Assembly (NCBI GenBank): GCA_025345505.1
Contig: JANVCC010000152.1
Coordinates: 558,001-622,000, forward strand
DNA length: 64,000 bases
Direction: 5' to 3'
Source of the DNA: Todiramphus chloris collaris
Lineage: Eukaryota > Chordata > Aves > Coraciiformes > Alcedinidae
Under the pieces are notes generated by a model. It did not search any database, was not told the origin of the DNA, and worked only from the letters and a program-made list of their open reading frames with translations. How positions within the stretch are numbered: position 1 is the stretch's first letter; each line of letters starts with the position of its first letter. Of this stretch, positions 12,916-25,207 are shown one piece after another. The translations under genes were made by a program, and so were the position numbers.

Positions 12916-13389
12916 GTGTTTATGCAAAAGCAGGCTGAAAATCAGAAGGTGCCTAAAATTGCTTCATAATGTATCACATGGAAATTAATTTTAAAATAGA
13001 GGAAATAAAGCTGTGGGTGCATTTGATTTTTCAATATTTAAAAGCAAAAATGGATTAATTTAAAAAATAAGGCAGTAAGAGGACTTATTTATCATCATTT
13101 GTGGTTCGTTAGTCAGTAAAGGTCAGATTATATCCCAAAGGCACGAATTTACTCAGGATCACAATAGTCTAGATCAATCCATGGAGAAGACTGGGATGCA
13201 TTAAAGCTGATTTCCCCCTGCTTTCTAGGATAATAATTTTCTTCTGACTCAGCTCAGCAGCATATAATCGACCTCTCCCTCGATGTCCTTTAGCTTCCCA
13301 GCCTGGCAAGAAGGCTGGGCCATCAGTGCTCTGTTGGTTATGATCCTCCCTTACTGCTGAGTCTCCTCTGAAGATGTAACTTTTGAAGT

Positions 13390-13412
13390 ATACATATATA
13401 TATATATATATA
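13390..13412. repeat. (TA)n microsatellite
   Basis: A TA dinucleotide run of about ten units starting in GTATACATATA and ending in TAAAAAAGG. Confidence 0.9.
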
Positions 13413-14389
13413 AAAAAGGCATCTCCTTCTGAACTAGTGGTTTGGTTTGAGCGTAGACAGTTATTCCAAAACAACCCTGCATATCCACATTAAATCTAGG
13501 TCATTTGTAAGACAGAGCTCCTTTTGTGGAGGAAGAAAACTGAAACTTTTCCCCATTGCCCTTTCTGTCCATTCATGACCACAGTTAAAATTCAGGAAGT
13601 CAAATAAAATTTTATTCCCAGTTACACTTTTGCAGAGATGCTTAATCCAACTTGCAGTTTAGCCCTAAAGAAATAAGAACAGTATTTTATTTGTGACAAG
13701 GCTGGACAACGTGTTTAGCTTTTAAATCTCATGTTTAAACTATTTCTACATGAAGTTTTCCTAATGAATCATATTATTGGTGCATCACTTTCCAGCACTG
13801 CCTAGCAGGCCACAAGCAGGTAGCGTATCCAAAGCTGCTACAGAAGACTGATTGAAAATCATTATCAGGGCAAAAGGGCAGATGACAGACATTAATGTGA
13901 GGGAAGGAAAAATTACCTCATTCCTGGTCCAGGAAGAGTTATAATTGAGTTGTTTCTAAATGGAAAAAGAAAAACCACTTGCATAAGAGAAGACTACTGA
14001 TATCCCTATGCTGAGTGCCAGGAGGCCTCAAACACCACTTTACATCCCAGCTCCTACCATGAGATAGTACTTGTTGCTTAGCATCTGGAAGACCGTGACT
14101 TCATTATGAGTGGTTCCCAGAGCCACCACAAAAAGCCATCTGCAAAAAGTCATCTCCTACCATCTAATGTTCATTCTTGGTTACATGGACTAAAAGTGGA
14201 TGAAGAACTTGGAGACAGTCACCTTGTTCCCCAGCGTCTAGATGGATCTATGCTTTCCAGATCCTTGCGCTGAACCTACTGTGTTCCTTGGATCTGAATA
14301 GAAGGTCCTCACAACACACTCAGATCACCCTCTGTGAGAGATAAGACCTAGCTGAAGGACAAACATCTTTAGAGAGAAGAGTGTGAGAG

Positions 14390-14917
14390 ATGTTCCTCTG
14401 TCATGTCAAAGTTGCAAATAGTTTGGAAAAGAGGCCCAGCCTTATCACTGCCCCAAGATCTTTTGAAATCTGTTTTGACACCTATGGACACACCTGCAAA
14501 AGAAAGGAACAACATATTGGTTGTAACTGTATGCAGGAACCTCAAAATTTATCAAAAAATATGCTGTGTGGAATGGAGCACAGTCACAGTGCAGTCTCTC
14601 CTCCCAGGTGTATCAAGTCAGGGAGAAACCAGACTGGAAATTCTTGCTCTGCAGCCGTGGCAGAGCAGAGCAACGTCAGTGCTGTCATGAGAAGCTGGGG
14701 AGTGCTTCCAGTGACTGCTACTACCATTCTGAGATGCCTTATTGAGGATAAGCCTAATTTATATTCTATTGATTCAACAAGGATTTGGTCTGCTACTCTT
14801 CAAAAATTAGTCTCTGTAAGATATGGTGCTTGTCTTTGCTCACCAAAAACTATCATTGTTGATCAGGATTTGCATGGCTTTATTGTTTCTGTTGATCTTC
14901 TCAGATCTGTTGAATGA
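14390..14917 (+). other. 175-codon open frame of unknown status
   Basis: This is the longest plus-strand frame that is not CR1-derived. It starts MFLCHVKVANSL and ends VDLLRSVE. I recognise no domain, signal peptide, membrane segment or transposon motif. A second frame of 95 codons overlaps it at 14403-14690, which argues against strong coding selection. In 64 kb of AT-rich sequence read in six frames, one chance frame of this length is not surprising. It is listed so that it can be compared with protein databases, not as a gene call. Confidence 0.15.
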
Positions 14918-15169
14918 TACCTTATAAAAATGTGTGTGTCACTATGTTTTTTTTCTACGTATTTATAACTCATCAGCTGTTGATTTTACCCTGGTAGGTT
15001 TTGATTCTTTTATTCCTTGTATCATCTGTGTTGTGCTTTCATCTGCCATACTGTATCCTCAGAGCTGTCAGAAGAGGCATGTCAATCCTTAAATCTAGAC
15101 ATGAATAGTGTATATACAGATCAAGATAAAAGATGCCAAACATAGATACCCAAATGATTTTTCTTTTTT

Positions 15170-15189
15170 TTTGTTTGTTTGTTTGTTTG
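15170..15189. repeat. (TTTG)n microsatellite
   Basis: About five TTTG units extend out of a T-rich run. Confidence 0.9.
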
Positions 15190-16861
15190 GACTGAATCAC
15201 TAATATAGTGTGGTTGCAAAAAGGCTGTCCTTGGATCTCTTTTGTATTGCATACCACAGACAACATAATTGCATAATACAAACAACACTGTTACAACTAT
15301 TCCAACTGCAAATACATTGTATTGTATAATACAGACAATGTAAAGTAGATAACATGGATGATCTTTTCTATTCAAACTGGAGGCTACCACAGTTGCTATG
15401 CAAGGATCACTTATTCATCTTGAAAACATTTTTTGAGCTGTCCATTAAGTAAAAGTGGCAAAAGGTTCATCGATAAGGAGTGGGCAAACTCACAGTGCTG
15501 GTTCAAAGGATGTAAACTTCTTTGCCCTTCAGCTGGAGCAATGAGCAGTGGTAATCCTGGAAGAATATAATTTTCCACTTGGATCCAAGGCTGACACTTG
15601 TTTTATACAACCAGCTATACTCCAGTACTAGTTAATATTATAAACTATAACCCCAAATGTTCAAATCAAGTACCTGAAAGGGCAAAAGATAGGAAAAGAT
15701 ATCCTTCTAGTACATGTTACTGGGAGCCATTGCCTCCATTTTGAGCATGGTACAAATTTAAATGAGCCCACCAAACCTTTAAACTCGAGCTCTGAGTACA
15801 ATGCCTTTATATATTAAAGCCCATATTGTCAAGATCGTTTCACATGTCACTGAAATGCAGACGCTGCTGAAGAAAAGCAAACACTAAACAAAGCAATATA
15901 TTAGCTGTAAAAAGGCAAGTGTTGAGGCTCCAGGGAGCCAAAAGCAAAAGGTGAGACCATGACCCTGAAGCTTAAGCTCTGCTTAAATGGATTCACAGAA
16001 AATTGCCTCATTTCCTTCGTTTTCCATAACATCAAAGCATCGAGTTATAGTGTTTTCCACAGAGCAGTTCTCCGGTTTGAGTAAACAGGCAGCTTACACA
16101 ACCAGGGCCAGAGCCAGCAGCCTGTCTGTTCACGCTCCACAGAAAAGTACATGGATTAAACACCAGGGCAGAAATACACCACAATAACTCACTCAGTTCA
16201 AGCTGGACAGTTCTCAAAAATAGGACTCTCCCTTTAGTTTCCTGTAAGATTGCACCTCAGATGAGCCTTTTATGAGTACTAAATGCTGTGGAAGCAAGCA
16301 TCCACCCTTTGCTCCACAGTTTGAGCCAGGTGGTGGTGAGCTATCCACAATACAGCGGATGCCATTATTGCAGGATGACCATCCCGTCACTCTCTCCACT
16401 AAAGCTATAATTAACAATAATGTATAGTAGCAATCAACGACTATCAGCAGTACTGGTGCTGTTTGCAGTACATCTAGATTAGGATTATATCCTTTTTTTA
16501 ATAATGTAATGTTTCTCTCCTGTCTTTTATACCTGCCACTGATGAGACTTCAAAGACATATGTGACAATAATACACTGAGGAAAACTAATATGAAAAGCC
16601 ATACTTAGATTTTAATTCTTTCAGAAACTTTCTGTAGTTTGTAATTTCAGCAACAGGGAAAGAATCTGACAGTCAGAGATAATCACTTCTCCATGCAGCT
16701 GTCTTATTTACCAGGCTACTAGATGTGCAATTATTCCATCTGCAGAAAGATTGCTTTAATTTTTAATTTACATATAAGACTGTGAAAGACACAAAATTAA
16801 CAGCAGTGGAAATGGAAGTCCTCTAATTTATCCAAAAAAAAGGCAAAATGCTTTTACTAAA

Positions 16862-16893
16862 GGCAAGAGCAGTGTAAGGCAAGAGCAATGTAA
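16862..16893. repeat. 16-bp tandem duplication
   Basis: GGCAAGAGCAGTGTAA (16862-16877) is followed directly by GGCAAGAGCAATGTAA (16878-16893), one difference in 16. A further GGC after the second unit marks the start of a third partial unit. Confidence 0.9.
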
Positions 16894-17839
16894 GGCCCCT
16901 CCTTCAGACTTGTGATAAGCCTCAGCTTTAGAAACAAAGAAGCCACTTCTAAGATGAGTACATGCAAAATAATAAAAATTCAGTAGAAAGGGACTTGAAA
17001 TTTGAGGTTTTGCAAGAGTCTTTATGCATTTGTAAATAGATTCTTTCTGAAACCAACTGTTACTAAGATAGCCAAATTATTATAAGAAAACCTGGCTAAT
17101 TTACCAATGAAACCATGCAGAAACTGCGTAGAAAGAAAAGGATGACCTTTGTGAACAATTATTTTACTGAAAAAAATTTAGAGTCCTCATATTTGCTGGG
17201 TTCTGAACACGATTATTTTCTGCACACAAACAATACCCATGAACAGCATGGACAGAGGTGGACAAAGTAAAGCAGACATTTGAAGTGAAGCAGACCAACA
17301 GTGCATGTTGGGTGTGAGAATGGACCTGATGGAAATTTTTACTTTAAACAAGCAAGTGTTTAAGAAATACACAGAAAAGTCAAAACAGTTGAACTCTGAA
17401 CTTCTTTGCTTTCAAATCCCACCAAAAGTCACACAGTATTTCATTCTGACTGGACAGACCAACTAAGGTGACTCATCTGTCATGAGAAATGGTTGATCAA
17501 ATGTACCATAGAGTAACATATGTAGTCCATCTGTAATATGTTCCTCCATTCCCTGTGACATCTCCTAGGACTCCTAGTCCTTGTCACAGAGGAAGAAAAA
17601 TCTATGATTCTAAATCATATTAATCTATTTTCATGCTAGTGAATACTATTTTGATACATACATTCCTTCCCTGGCTCCTTCATCTTTCCTGCATACTGCT
17701 AATTCAATCAGAATAACCTTTCAGTTTTAAAATAGGGCTAGAGAAACATTTCTTTTGCTGAGCCTGGACTCTTTCCAACACATGAAATTCTCCATCAGAG
17801 TCACACATCGGATTTCAGGAGCTACAAAAGCATAAATGT

Positions 17840-18175
17840 CTTTCACAGCTACCTCACTATTACCTCCTTTCAGGTGGTTGTAGAGGGTGATAAGGTCTCC
17901 TGTGAGCCTCCTTTTCTCCAGGCTAAGTAACCCTAGTTCCCTCAGCTGCTCCTCACAGGACTTTTTCTCTAGACCCTTCACCAGCTTCACTGCCCTTCTT
18001 TGGACATGCCCCAGCCCCTTAATGTCCTTCTTGTAGTGAGTGGCCCAAAACTGAACACGGTGTTCAAGGTACAGCCTCACCAGAGTGGAGTACAGTAGAA
18101 CGATCACTTCCTTAGTCCTGATGGACACACTACTGCTGATACAAGGCAGGATGCTATTGGCCTTCTTGGCCACTG
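17840..18175 (-). pseudogene. CR1 ORF2 C-terminal domain relic
   Basis: The minus-strand reading frame carries [11 protein letters not shown], then [41 protein letters not shown] and [16 protein letters not shown], the conserved order of the CR1 ORF2 C-terminus after the reverse transcriptase. The frame is still open, but the reverse transcriptase that should precede it is deleted, so no functional product is expected. Confidence 0.9.
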
Positions 18176-18439
18176 AGATCTTCTTTGCTTCAGCCTCTCC
18201 CTCTGATCTCTGGAACCTGGGATTCCTAAAGGCCAGTCTTGCTAAGAAAGACTGAGGCAAAGAAGGCATCCAGTTTTTTAGCCTTTTCCATGCCCTGTGC
18301 AACCAGGTCTCCCATCTCTTTGAGCAATGGTTCCACATTTTCCCTAGTCTTCCTTTTGTTGCCTCACAACATCCTTATAGTCATTTTGAGTTACCTGCCC
18401 TTCTTCCAAAGGTCATAAACTCTCCTTTTTTTTTTTCTA

Positions 18440-18990
18440 ATTGGCTTACTTGCCAGCTGTTTCAGGAAGGTCTCTTCCACAAACTTTGGGAACCTCCTAC
18501 ACTGTTTCCTTTCTGCTGTGTTTCCAGCAGATATCTGGTAAGTTTAAATCCCCTACAAGTACAAGGGCTATCAATCGTGAGTCTTCTCACAGTTGCTGAT
18601 AGAATATTTCATCTGCCTCTTCATCTTGGTTGAATGGTCTGTAAAAGATTACCACCATGAGATCTGCCTTGTTGTCCTTCCCCCTGATTCTTACCCATAA
18701 ATACTCAATCCTATCATCATAATCAAAACATCCCTAATACTGAGGGCTACCCCACTGCCTTTCCTTCCTTGCCTATAGCTTCTGAAGAGTTTTTAGCCAT
18801 CCAACACAGCACTCCAGTTGTGCAAGTCATCCCACCATGTTTCCATGATGGCAACTATGTCATAGTTTTGCTGCACAATGGATTCCAGCTCCTCCTGTTT
18901 ATGGCCCATGCTATGTGCATTGGCACAATGCACTTCGGTTGGGCTACTGATTCCATTGCCTTTGAGTGGGGACAAACCCTAATTCCTACA
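18440..18990 (-). pseudogene. CR1 ORF2 endonuclease relic (N-terminal half)
   Basis: The minus strand encodes NAHSMGHKQEELESIV, then the DIVAIMETWWDD motif at 18826-18861 (the Glu is the conserved catalytic residue of APE-type LINE endonucleases) and GYKLFRSYRQGRKGSGVAL. Downstream frames are broken by stops. Near 18,440 the sequence jumps to the start of the endonuclease-RT linker (KKKRRVYDLWKKGQ), so the end of the endonuclease is missing. Confidence 0.85.
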
Positions 18991-19179
18991 TAATCATCCT
19001 CAGGAACTCCAGTTGTTTCTAACACATCAATAACCTTCATGCCTTTGCTACTACATAGATCTCCATCCACTATCTCCACTTAGACAGAAGGCCAAAGCAC
19101 TTCACTAGCATGCCATCCCTCAAATATTGGCATGCTTCTCTCCCGAACTAAACTCTAGCAAGCATAGTTGTAATCCTTT

Positions 19180-19700
19180 CCTTCAGACCTAGTTTAAAGC
19201 CCTTTCAATGAGCCATGGCAAGTCCTGTGCAAAAGTCCTTTTCCTCCTTGGAGACAGGTTATCCCATCTGTTGCCAGCAGGCCTGATGTCATGTAAACTG
19301 ACCCATGATCAAAAAATGCAAAATTCTGCCAATGACCCCAGGCTTGGAGACATGTATTGATCTGCTACTTCTTCCTGTTTCACCCCTCATCGTTTCCTAA
19401 AACTGGGAGGATAGAGGAAAACAATCCTTGTGCTCCTGATCCCTTAACCAGTAGTCACAAGGCCCTGAAGTCACTTTTTATTGCCCTTAGACTTCTTGTT
19501 GCAACATATCACTGCCTACATGAAAAATCAATAATGGATAATAATCTGAGAACCGTAGCAGAGTAGGGAGCTTTCTCTTCACATCTTTAACCTAGACCCC
19601 AGGGAGGCAGCAGAATTCCCTAAGAAGTGGGTCCAGTCCACATACTAGACCTTCTGTTCTGTTCAGAAGGAAGCCTTCTATGACAGTGACTCAGATTTTT
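19180..19700 (-). pseudogene. CR1 ORF1 esterase-domain relic
   Basis: Minus-strand translation across several frames gives VIEGFLLNRTEG, DPLLREFCCLPG, LLRFSDYYPLLIFHVGSD and, after frameshifts, a GSVY-like and DGVHLS-like end. This order matches the SGNH-type esterase domain in ORF1 of avian and reptile CR1. The GDS motif is degraded (the catalytic Ser position reads Phe, codon near 19670), so the relic is not functional. ORF1 sequence is found in no other copy in the window. Confidence 0.8.
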
Positions 19701-22184
19701 TTCTTTATGGAAGTAATTTTGACGCAAGGTATAGGCCAACTTAACCTCAGCAACACCTCCAAGACAGATGAACCATCGTCCTCATTATTGTTCATCTGCA
19801 AGGCAAAAGAACAGAAAAAAAAGAACCAAAAGTCTAATCTTAAAAAGGCAGATACCAACTCTGAGAGACAGTGGTAAATAGATAAAAATTACTAGTGGGC
19901 AGTTAGTAGATGCAAGCAAAGACAGCTTAGAGCTACCAAGTTAAGTCTAACTCCACAAGCTCTTTGAAACAGAAACATCAGAATCATAACTGCTTTCCTC
20001 TTCCTTTCCTCTGCAAGGCAAAGGTGAACTTGATGTCTTTGGAAATTTGTGATATTGTGACAATTCTAAAATTCCTTAGGCCGTCAGCTGAGCAGGGAGG
20101 GGACACGGCATGTAGCAATATACCACGTGTTAAGGAAGTTTTAGACAAAAACATCCACTCTACAGTGGGTGCAAATTATGAGACACAGTGAACACAACAG
20201 TTTATTTGCACATTAATGTTAGTTTGTTGCCAGAAGGGAGGTATTTATGCTGTTGTTTGCACACTATTTCAAGCAAGAAGATTCTATAAACCAGGGCTGA
20301 TAAGTCTTGTAAATGCTAGTGTCCAAGCTCCACGCCAGTCAGCTAGCTTGATACCAAAGCCTCATCAGGGATTTTCACAAACAGAATCGTCAAGTTAGAT
20401 TCCTAAATTTGCAGTTAGGAAAGGTATGCAAAAACTTGGTTTCAAAAATGCTGAGAAACCAATTTCCTCCAGAAATGTCTGCAGATACTAAGATAGCAGA
20501 GTCATTCAATTTGTTCCCGATCAGGTGCTAAGCACCTTTTATTTATTTGTGTTTTCCCTCAGCAGGTTACCAATATTCCCTTTGCTGCATCTAACTTTAA
20601 GGGATTTTGAGATAGTTGCATTTGACCAAAACCTTTGATATAGAAGCCCTCATTCAATTATCACAGCAGTTATAAAGCTAGACTAACAATCCATCAGTAT
20701 AACCCCAGAACACTTAAAAGTATGAATATGAATCACTATCAAATGAGAATCAAATAAAAACAATTTCAAATCCAAGACACGAAGGATTTCTGTAATCTTC
20801 TGTTGATTAAGGTCTTGGAGGAAGTCAGTTGCAGTGACAGAAAGAAAAGAAAATCCTGTCACTGGAGTCCTCCCAGATTCCTCATACAGTCCCCATTTTT
20901 AATATGAGATGAAGTAATAAATCCTATCCTAGTGAACAGGGAAAAAAAAAAATAGAAGGAGCTTCCTTCTTTATAGTGGGATAAATCAGAATGAGAAGAT
21001 GCCCAGGTTTGTGTTCAGAAGGAAAACACCATTTTTGTAATTGGATCCCTTTTCTTGGGGCGAGTATCTCATTCAGCTGGGCTACCATTCTCAGCAATCA
21101 CAGAGGAACGCTCTGCTTTCATTGAATATGACATTTCCACTGTGTTTGACTTATTAGTGTGAAGCTGCAGCCTACAGCAAAAAATAGAAGCTCAGTTTCA
21201 ACTAAGCACTCTCTTCTAGCTAAGTAGAAGAATTCACAGCCTTTTAGCTAGAAGTAGATCTGATTTTTACTAAAGAATCAGAGTACAAGAGCATCAGATC
21301 TATATGCGGTAGACTGGGGTGACATAATTTGATTCCTTATTCCCCAGTACATTTCAGTAACGTACTAAACATTTGCACGATCCCATCAAAATTAAGAAAA
21401 AAGTCAGTAGTGGAAGGAGGAAATGAATGCGTGGCTACTAGAAAAAATAAGTCAGAGTTTTTAATTGGGATTTCAATTCTTCCTAAAGTTTCTGCCTAAA
21501 TGCTTCACAGACATTGGTATAGCTGGAATAAATGGCACAAAATATGATCTAATAACTTCAGAAAAACACATTGTTCATATTTCAAAAAGCAAAGGACAAA
21601 ACATTGCATGCAAAAATTGCAGTTTCAAGGAAACATGAAATCTACCATGAAAAAGGAACTCCAGCAAAAAATAGCTAATAAAGTTGCTGTGATATATTAA
21701 CTTATAAAGGGGATATTTTTTTTAATTTCTGAGAGGCTATTGATAAATTGTACAGAAAGATAGTGGAAGAGTTGTTGTGTTTGCAAAATCTACAGCAAAA
21801 AGAAACAGAATACCAGAGAGGAAAGCATTGTACTCATTCATAAAGGTTAGAAAAACTAGAACTAGCTAATGCGTACTGATGCCCTCCAAACAAGTTAAAT
21901 GAGGCGGAGATGTAAAGAGAGCTGACCTCTCATGGCTGGCCATTTTACTAGTCATGAGAGAAGCCATAACCAGTTGGTCCTCGTTGCATGAGATAAAACC
22001 CATGGACCTGCTAGGTATAGGTGCCATGATGCAGAGATGTAGTGTCATCTCAGAACACATGGGATTCATTACTGAGACACAGAACTTTTCTGCCAAGACT
22101 TATAATAGGATGACAAAGGCAGTTGAGAGCTTGAGCCAATGCCATCAGGTCCCACAAGTTTCTTACTGAAATACACACAAATTA

Positions 22185-22211
22185 TTCCATGCTATTTTTT
22201 GTAGCATGGAA
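22185..22211. repeat. Perfect 10-bp inverted repeat with 7-nt loop
   Basis: TTCCATGCTA (22185-22194) and TAGCATGGAA (22202-22211) are exact reverse complements around a T-rich loop. No T-rich tail or promoter context supports a function. Confidence 0.85.
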
Positions 22212-23842
22212 GTCACTGATTTCAAGCAGATCTTTGTTGTGGCATCTTCCATGCCACATCTCAGTTGAAGGGATTCCAGCATGGGGATTATCCTTGCTTA
22301 GTCCACAGTGAGCACTTATGTAGAAATGTCACCCTGCTCCACTCCCTCATACAATTTGAAGGGTGCTCTGCTTCTAAACAGAGTTTATTCTTCAGTGGCC
22401 TTGTAAGAGATCCCTGAGATCTTTATATCCCCATCCTTCCTACATGATCTCATTTGTTCATTGTATAGTACCATTAGAAATAATTCCCTCTCAACTCCTT
22501 TTTCTCCTTCTCAGATTTGAAAAAGACACTTTCTTAATTCACATTTATGATCTTTCAGTCAATGATGAAACATTTTATCAGTGGCTTCTAAGCATCTTTT
22601 CAGCTCACAATCTGTTTCTATAGCAAATGGTACACTTCAAAATTCACCATGTTACATATTTTCATCTTTATTTTTACACTGATGTTGCCAAATTTCCAGA
22701 TTTTACAGAACCGAAAAAATGTTGTTCTACTCTTAACTCTGTGAGTTGCTAACACAGTGAAGCACTCCTCATCTCTATAACAGAAATTATGGCTTCTAAA
22801 CCATATATTTTTTGCTTTCTTTAAATCCATATTTGCAGATCACATCTCTAGCTTTATCACTTTGAACTCCTTCTCACTGTCCTTCAATAACTATAAAGAG
22901 TATCCAACTCTCCAGCCTTCTCTATCTTCTTTAGGTATCTGGCTTTTCAGCAGATACATAACACCACCAGAAAAATCCAGATGGTGCATCCTATGTGATA
23001 TATCCCTTGTCTGCTGTACTTCCATCCTGTTACAGGCAACCAGATTATTCACTATCCAGTTCCACATCTAATTCAAAAACCATATGACAAGACAATTTCC
23101 TCTTTTTGCCTTCCTCTAGTAATGAAGCTTGAGTATTTGCTGTTAACATAAAGATGATACTCTTCTATTAATTTACATTTTAGCAGGACTATAACGTCAT
23201 TGTATATTCTCAGGCATAGGCTCTGTGCTGTTCCAAATCAATACTTCACAGAATTGATGAAATAAGTTTCTATTAGGCTTTGCTATTCAAATCACTTTGC
23301 TATAATTTCCTTTAGTATGAATTAAATTAAACCATACCCACCCACAGGACCTTTCTCACCTGCTTCTTTGATCCCTATTGATATTGCTATTTAAACTGCC
23401 TCATCTGATATTCAAAAGAAAGGAAAAGGCCTGAAGTCCTCACTTTCTCTAGTATCACACTTCATTGGAAATGATACATCTACCTTTGAATATTTTTGAG
23501 GGAGTGTTTTCCAAAGGATAACACAAGGAGGTCAGATACTGCAGCATGTCCTCTCCACCTTCAGCACTTCTGCAGGGATGTGATCCAATCTGGGGGATTT
23601 TCATTATGATCCTCTCTTTATTTCCAATTACCTGAAGTTATCTTAATAATTTCTATGTACATTCCTAATATATTTATTATTACCATCAATTACAGTGCAG
23701 CTACCGGAAGTGGGTTTTCTCTATAACTTCACACACTTTGTATGTGCCATTGCTTCTACTGGAATCCTTGAATTCTGAGAGAAGAGCTACCTTTCCTTGT
23801 CACTGGTCCATATCCAGTTGAGACAAAAGACATCACAGAAGG

Positions 23843-23862
23843 AAAAAAAAAAAAAAAAAAAA
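23843..23862. repeat. Poly-A run (A20)
   Basis: Twenty consecutive A residues. No clear retrotransposed body is recognisable upstream, though a retroposon tail cannot be excluded. Confidence 0.9.
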
Positions 23863-25169
23863 GATGAATGAAGAGAGAACAGTGCAAGGTACATTTTCCT
23901 CCATGGTTTGTTTAGTAATGGTTTGTCTGAAATGGTTTTCTTCAAGCCCAGAATGGTCCTATCCCCTTGAAGAAGATTTCCTTCAATTTCAGTATCACCG
24001 CAGAGTTCATCTTTTTGAACTTAAAACTGTGCTTTCTAGAAGCTTGGATTATCACATGAAGTTTGACAGGTTTTAGGAAATTTCGGTTACAGTAGACAGG
24101 AGAATTGAAATCGTTTCATCTCAAGTGAAAAATGAGGAAGTTTAAATCATAGGCTTTGAAAATACCACATGGGGAAATCTCCAGATATTCTCAATTTGAC
24201 ATCTCAATAAAAGAGAACAAGGCAATGCAATGTAAAATGAAGCACATGAAAGAAGGTCAGCACTGCTACCTTTCAATTAAACTTGTGTTTCAGAAAGGTT
24301 GAGGTGAAGGACCTCAAGGCCTCCCATATCAACTTTTCATGTTGAGTTCAGTGTCCATATTGAAGTTTGATCTTAGAAAAAAAAAATTACTGGGCATTAT
24401 CTTGTAACACATGACTGATACTACAGATTAAAAAAATAACAAGAGGTCTGATTCACTATTGATTTTTTGCCTTTTTGGCTACGTTCTGACCTGATGCAAA
24501 TCAGCTTAGCCTATTGATGTCAGTGGAGCTATGCCATCTTTGACTTACTGAAAGGCCAGTAAGGAGCAATGAGTTATATTTGTGAAAAGTGGTTTAAAGA
24601 AAAATGAATAGAAATCAAAGCAAATGGAAGTGCAGCACCTCTTTCCACCAAAACCAGAGGGAAACATTTATTTTTTGTGGCTTGAGAGAAAATTCTCTCT
24701 GTCCTTACTGATGGGTGGAGAAAGAATTGCCTCTCCTGTTACAGTGAAAATTAGCAATCAATCAAACACTTATTTTAAAAGACTTTCCACAGCTGTTTTG
24801 ACTCAGAAGATTTACCATTGGAGGGTATGAGGACTGCAACAGCTTTTTTAGCAGCGCTCAGTGCAGCAAATACTTTGTAGCAGAAGGTGCTGAACCACCA
24901 GTGGTTTCTCTTTTTCCATAAATGTCACAGCTTTACCCATCCTTGTCTGTGACTACAGCACACACAAATTGGTTTGAAATCTGGCTTCATATTTCAGCAT
25001 ACTCCAGAAATCTGCATATAAAATTCCAGTGACTACTCTGTAATTTACTCCTTGGAAAAATAAAGTGGGGAAAAATGCATATAGAAATAAATATTGCATA
25101 TATAAATAGAGATTTTCAAAATTTGCTTACATTTATTTGATATCTGACTTTCAGAGCATGCCAGTTGGC

Positions 25170-25207
25170 TTTCATTCACACATACACACACATTTATGCA
25201 CACATGC
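25170..25207. repeat. CA-rich low-complexity stretch
   Basis: Interrupted CA dinucleotide runs, with CACACATACACACACA as the purest part. Confidence 0.8.

Larger units (their letters stand above)
11476..17839. other. Unique AT-rich non-coding stretch
   Basis: No gene or recognisable transposon is visible. It contains simple repeats (TA runs at 11984-12000 and 13390-13412, TTTG at 15170-15189, A15 runs at 12708-12722 and 12901-12915), a 16-bp tandem duplication at 16862-16893 and a three-fold degenerate repeat at 15246-15341. The longest frame is 175 codons at 14390-14917 on the plus strand, without recognisable homology. Confidence 0.65.
17840..19710 (-). mobile_element. CR1 LINE with ORF1 and internal deletions, minus strand
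   Basis: Read on the minus strand from 19710 down, this copy shows an ORF1 esterase relic (about 19700-19180), the ORF2 endonuclease N-terminal half with DIVAIMETWWDD at 18826-18861, then KKKRRVYDLWKKGQ near 18430, a linker ending near LDAFFASVF, and then directly the ORF2 C-terminus ([42 protein letters not shown]). The catalytic reverse transcriptase part is missing, as is roughly the last half of the endonuclease. The 3' untranslated region and octamer tail are also absent; similarity fades below about 17,840. Stops and frameshifts are common. The 203-codon frame at 17727-18338 crosses the deletion and mixes an incorrect frame before it with the real ORF2 frame after it. Confidence 0.9.

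Noticed and set aside
17727..18338. 203-codon open frame on the minus strand as a gene
   Set aside because: It is the ORF2 C-terminus of an internally deleted CR1. The part before the deletion joint is read in a wrong frame; the true linker frame ([11 protein letters not shown]) is a different one.
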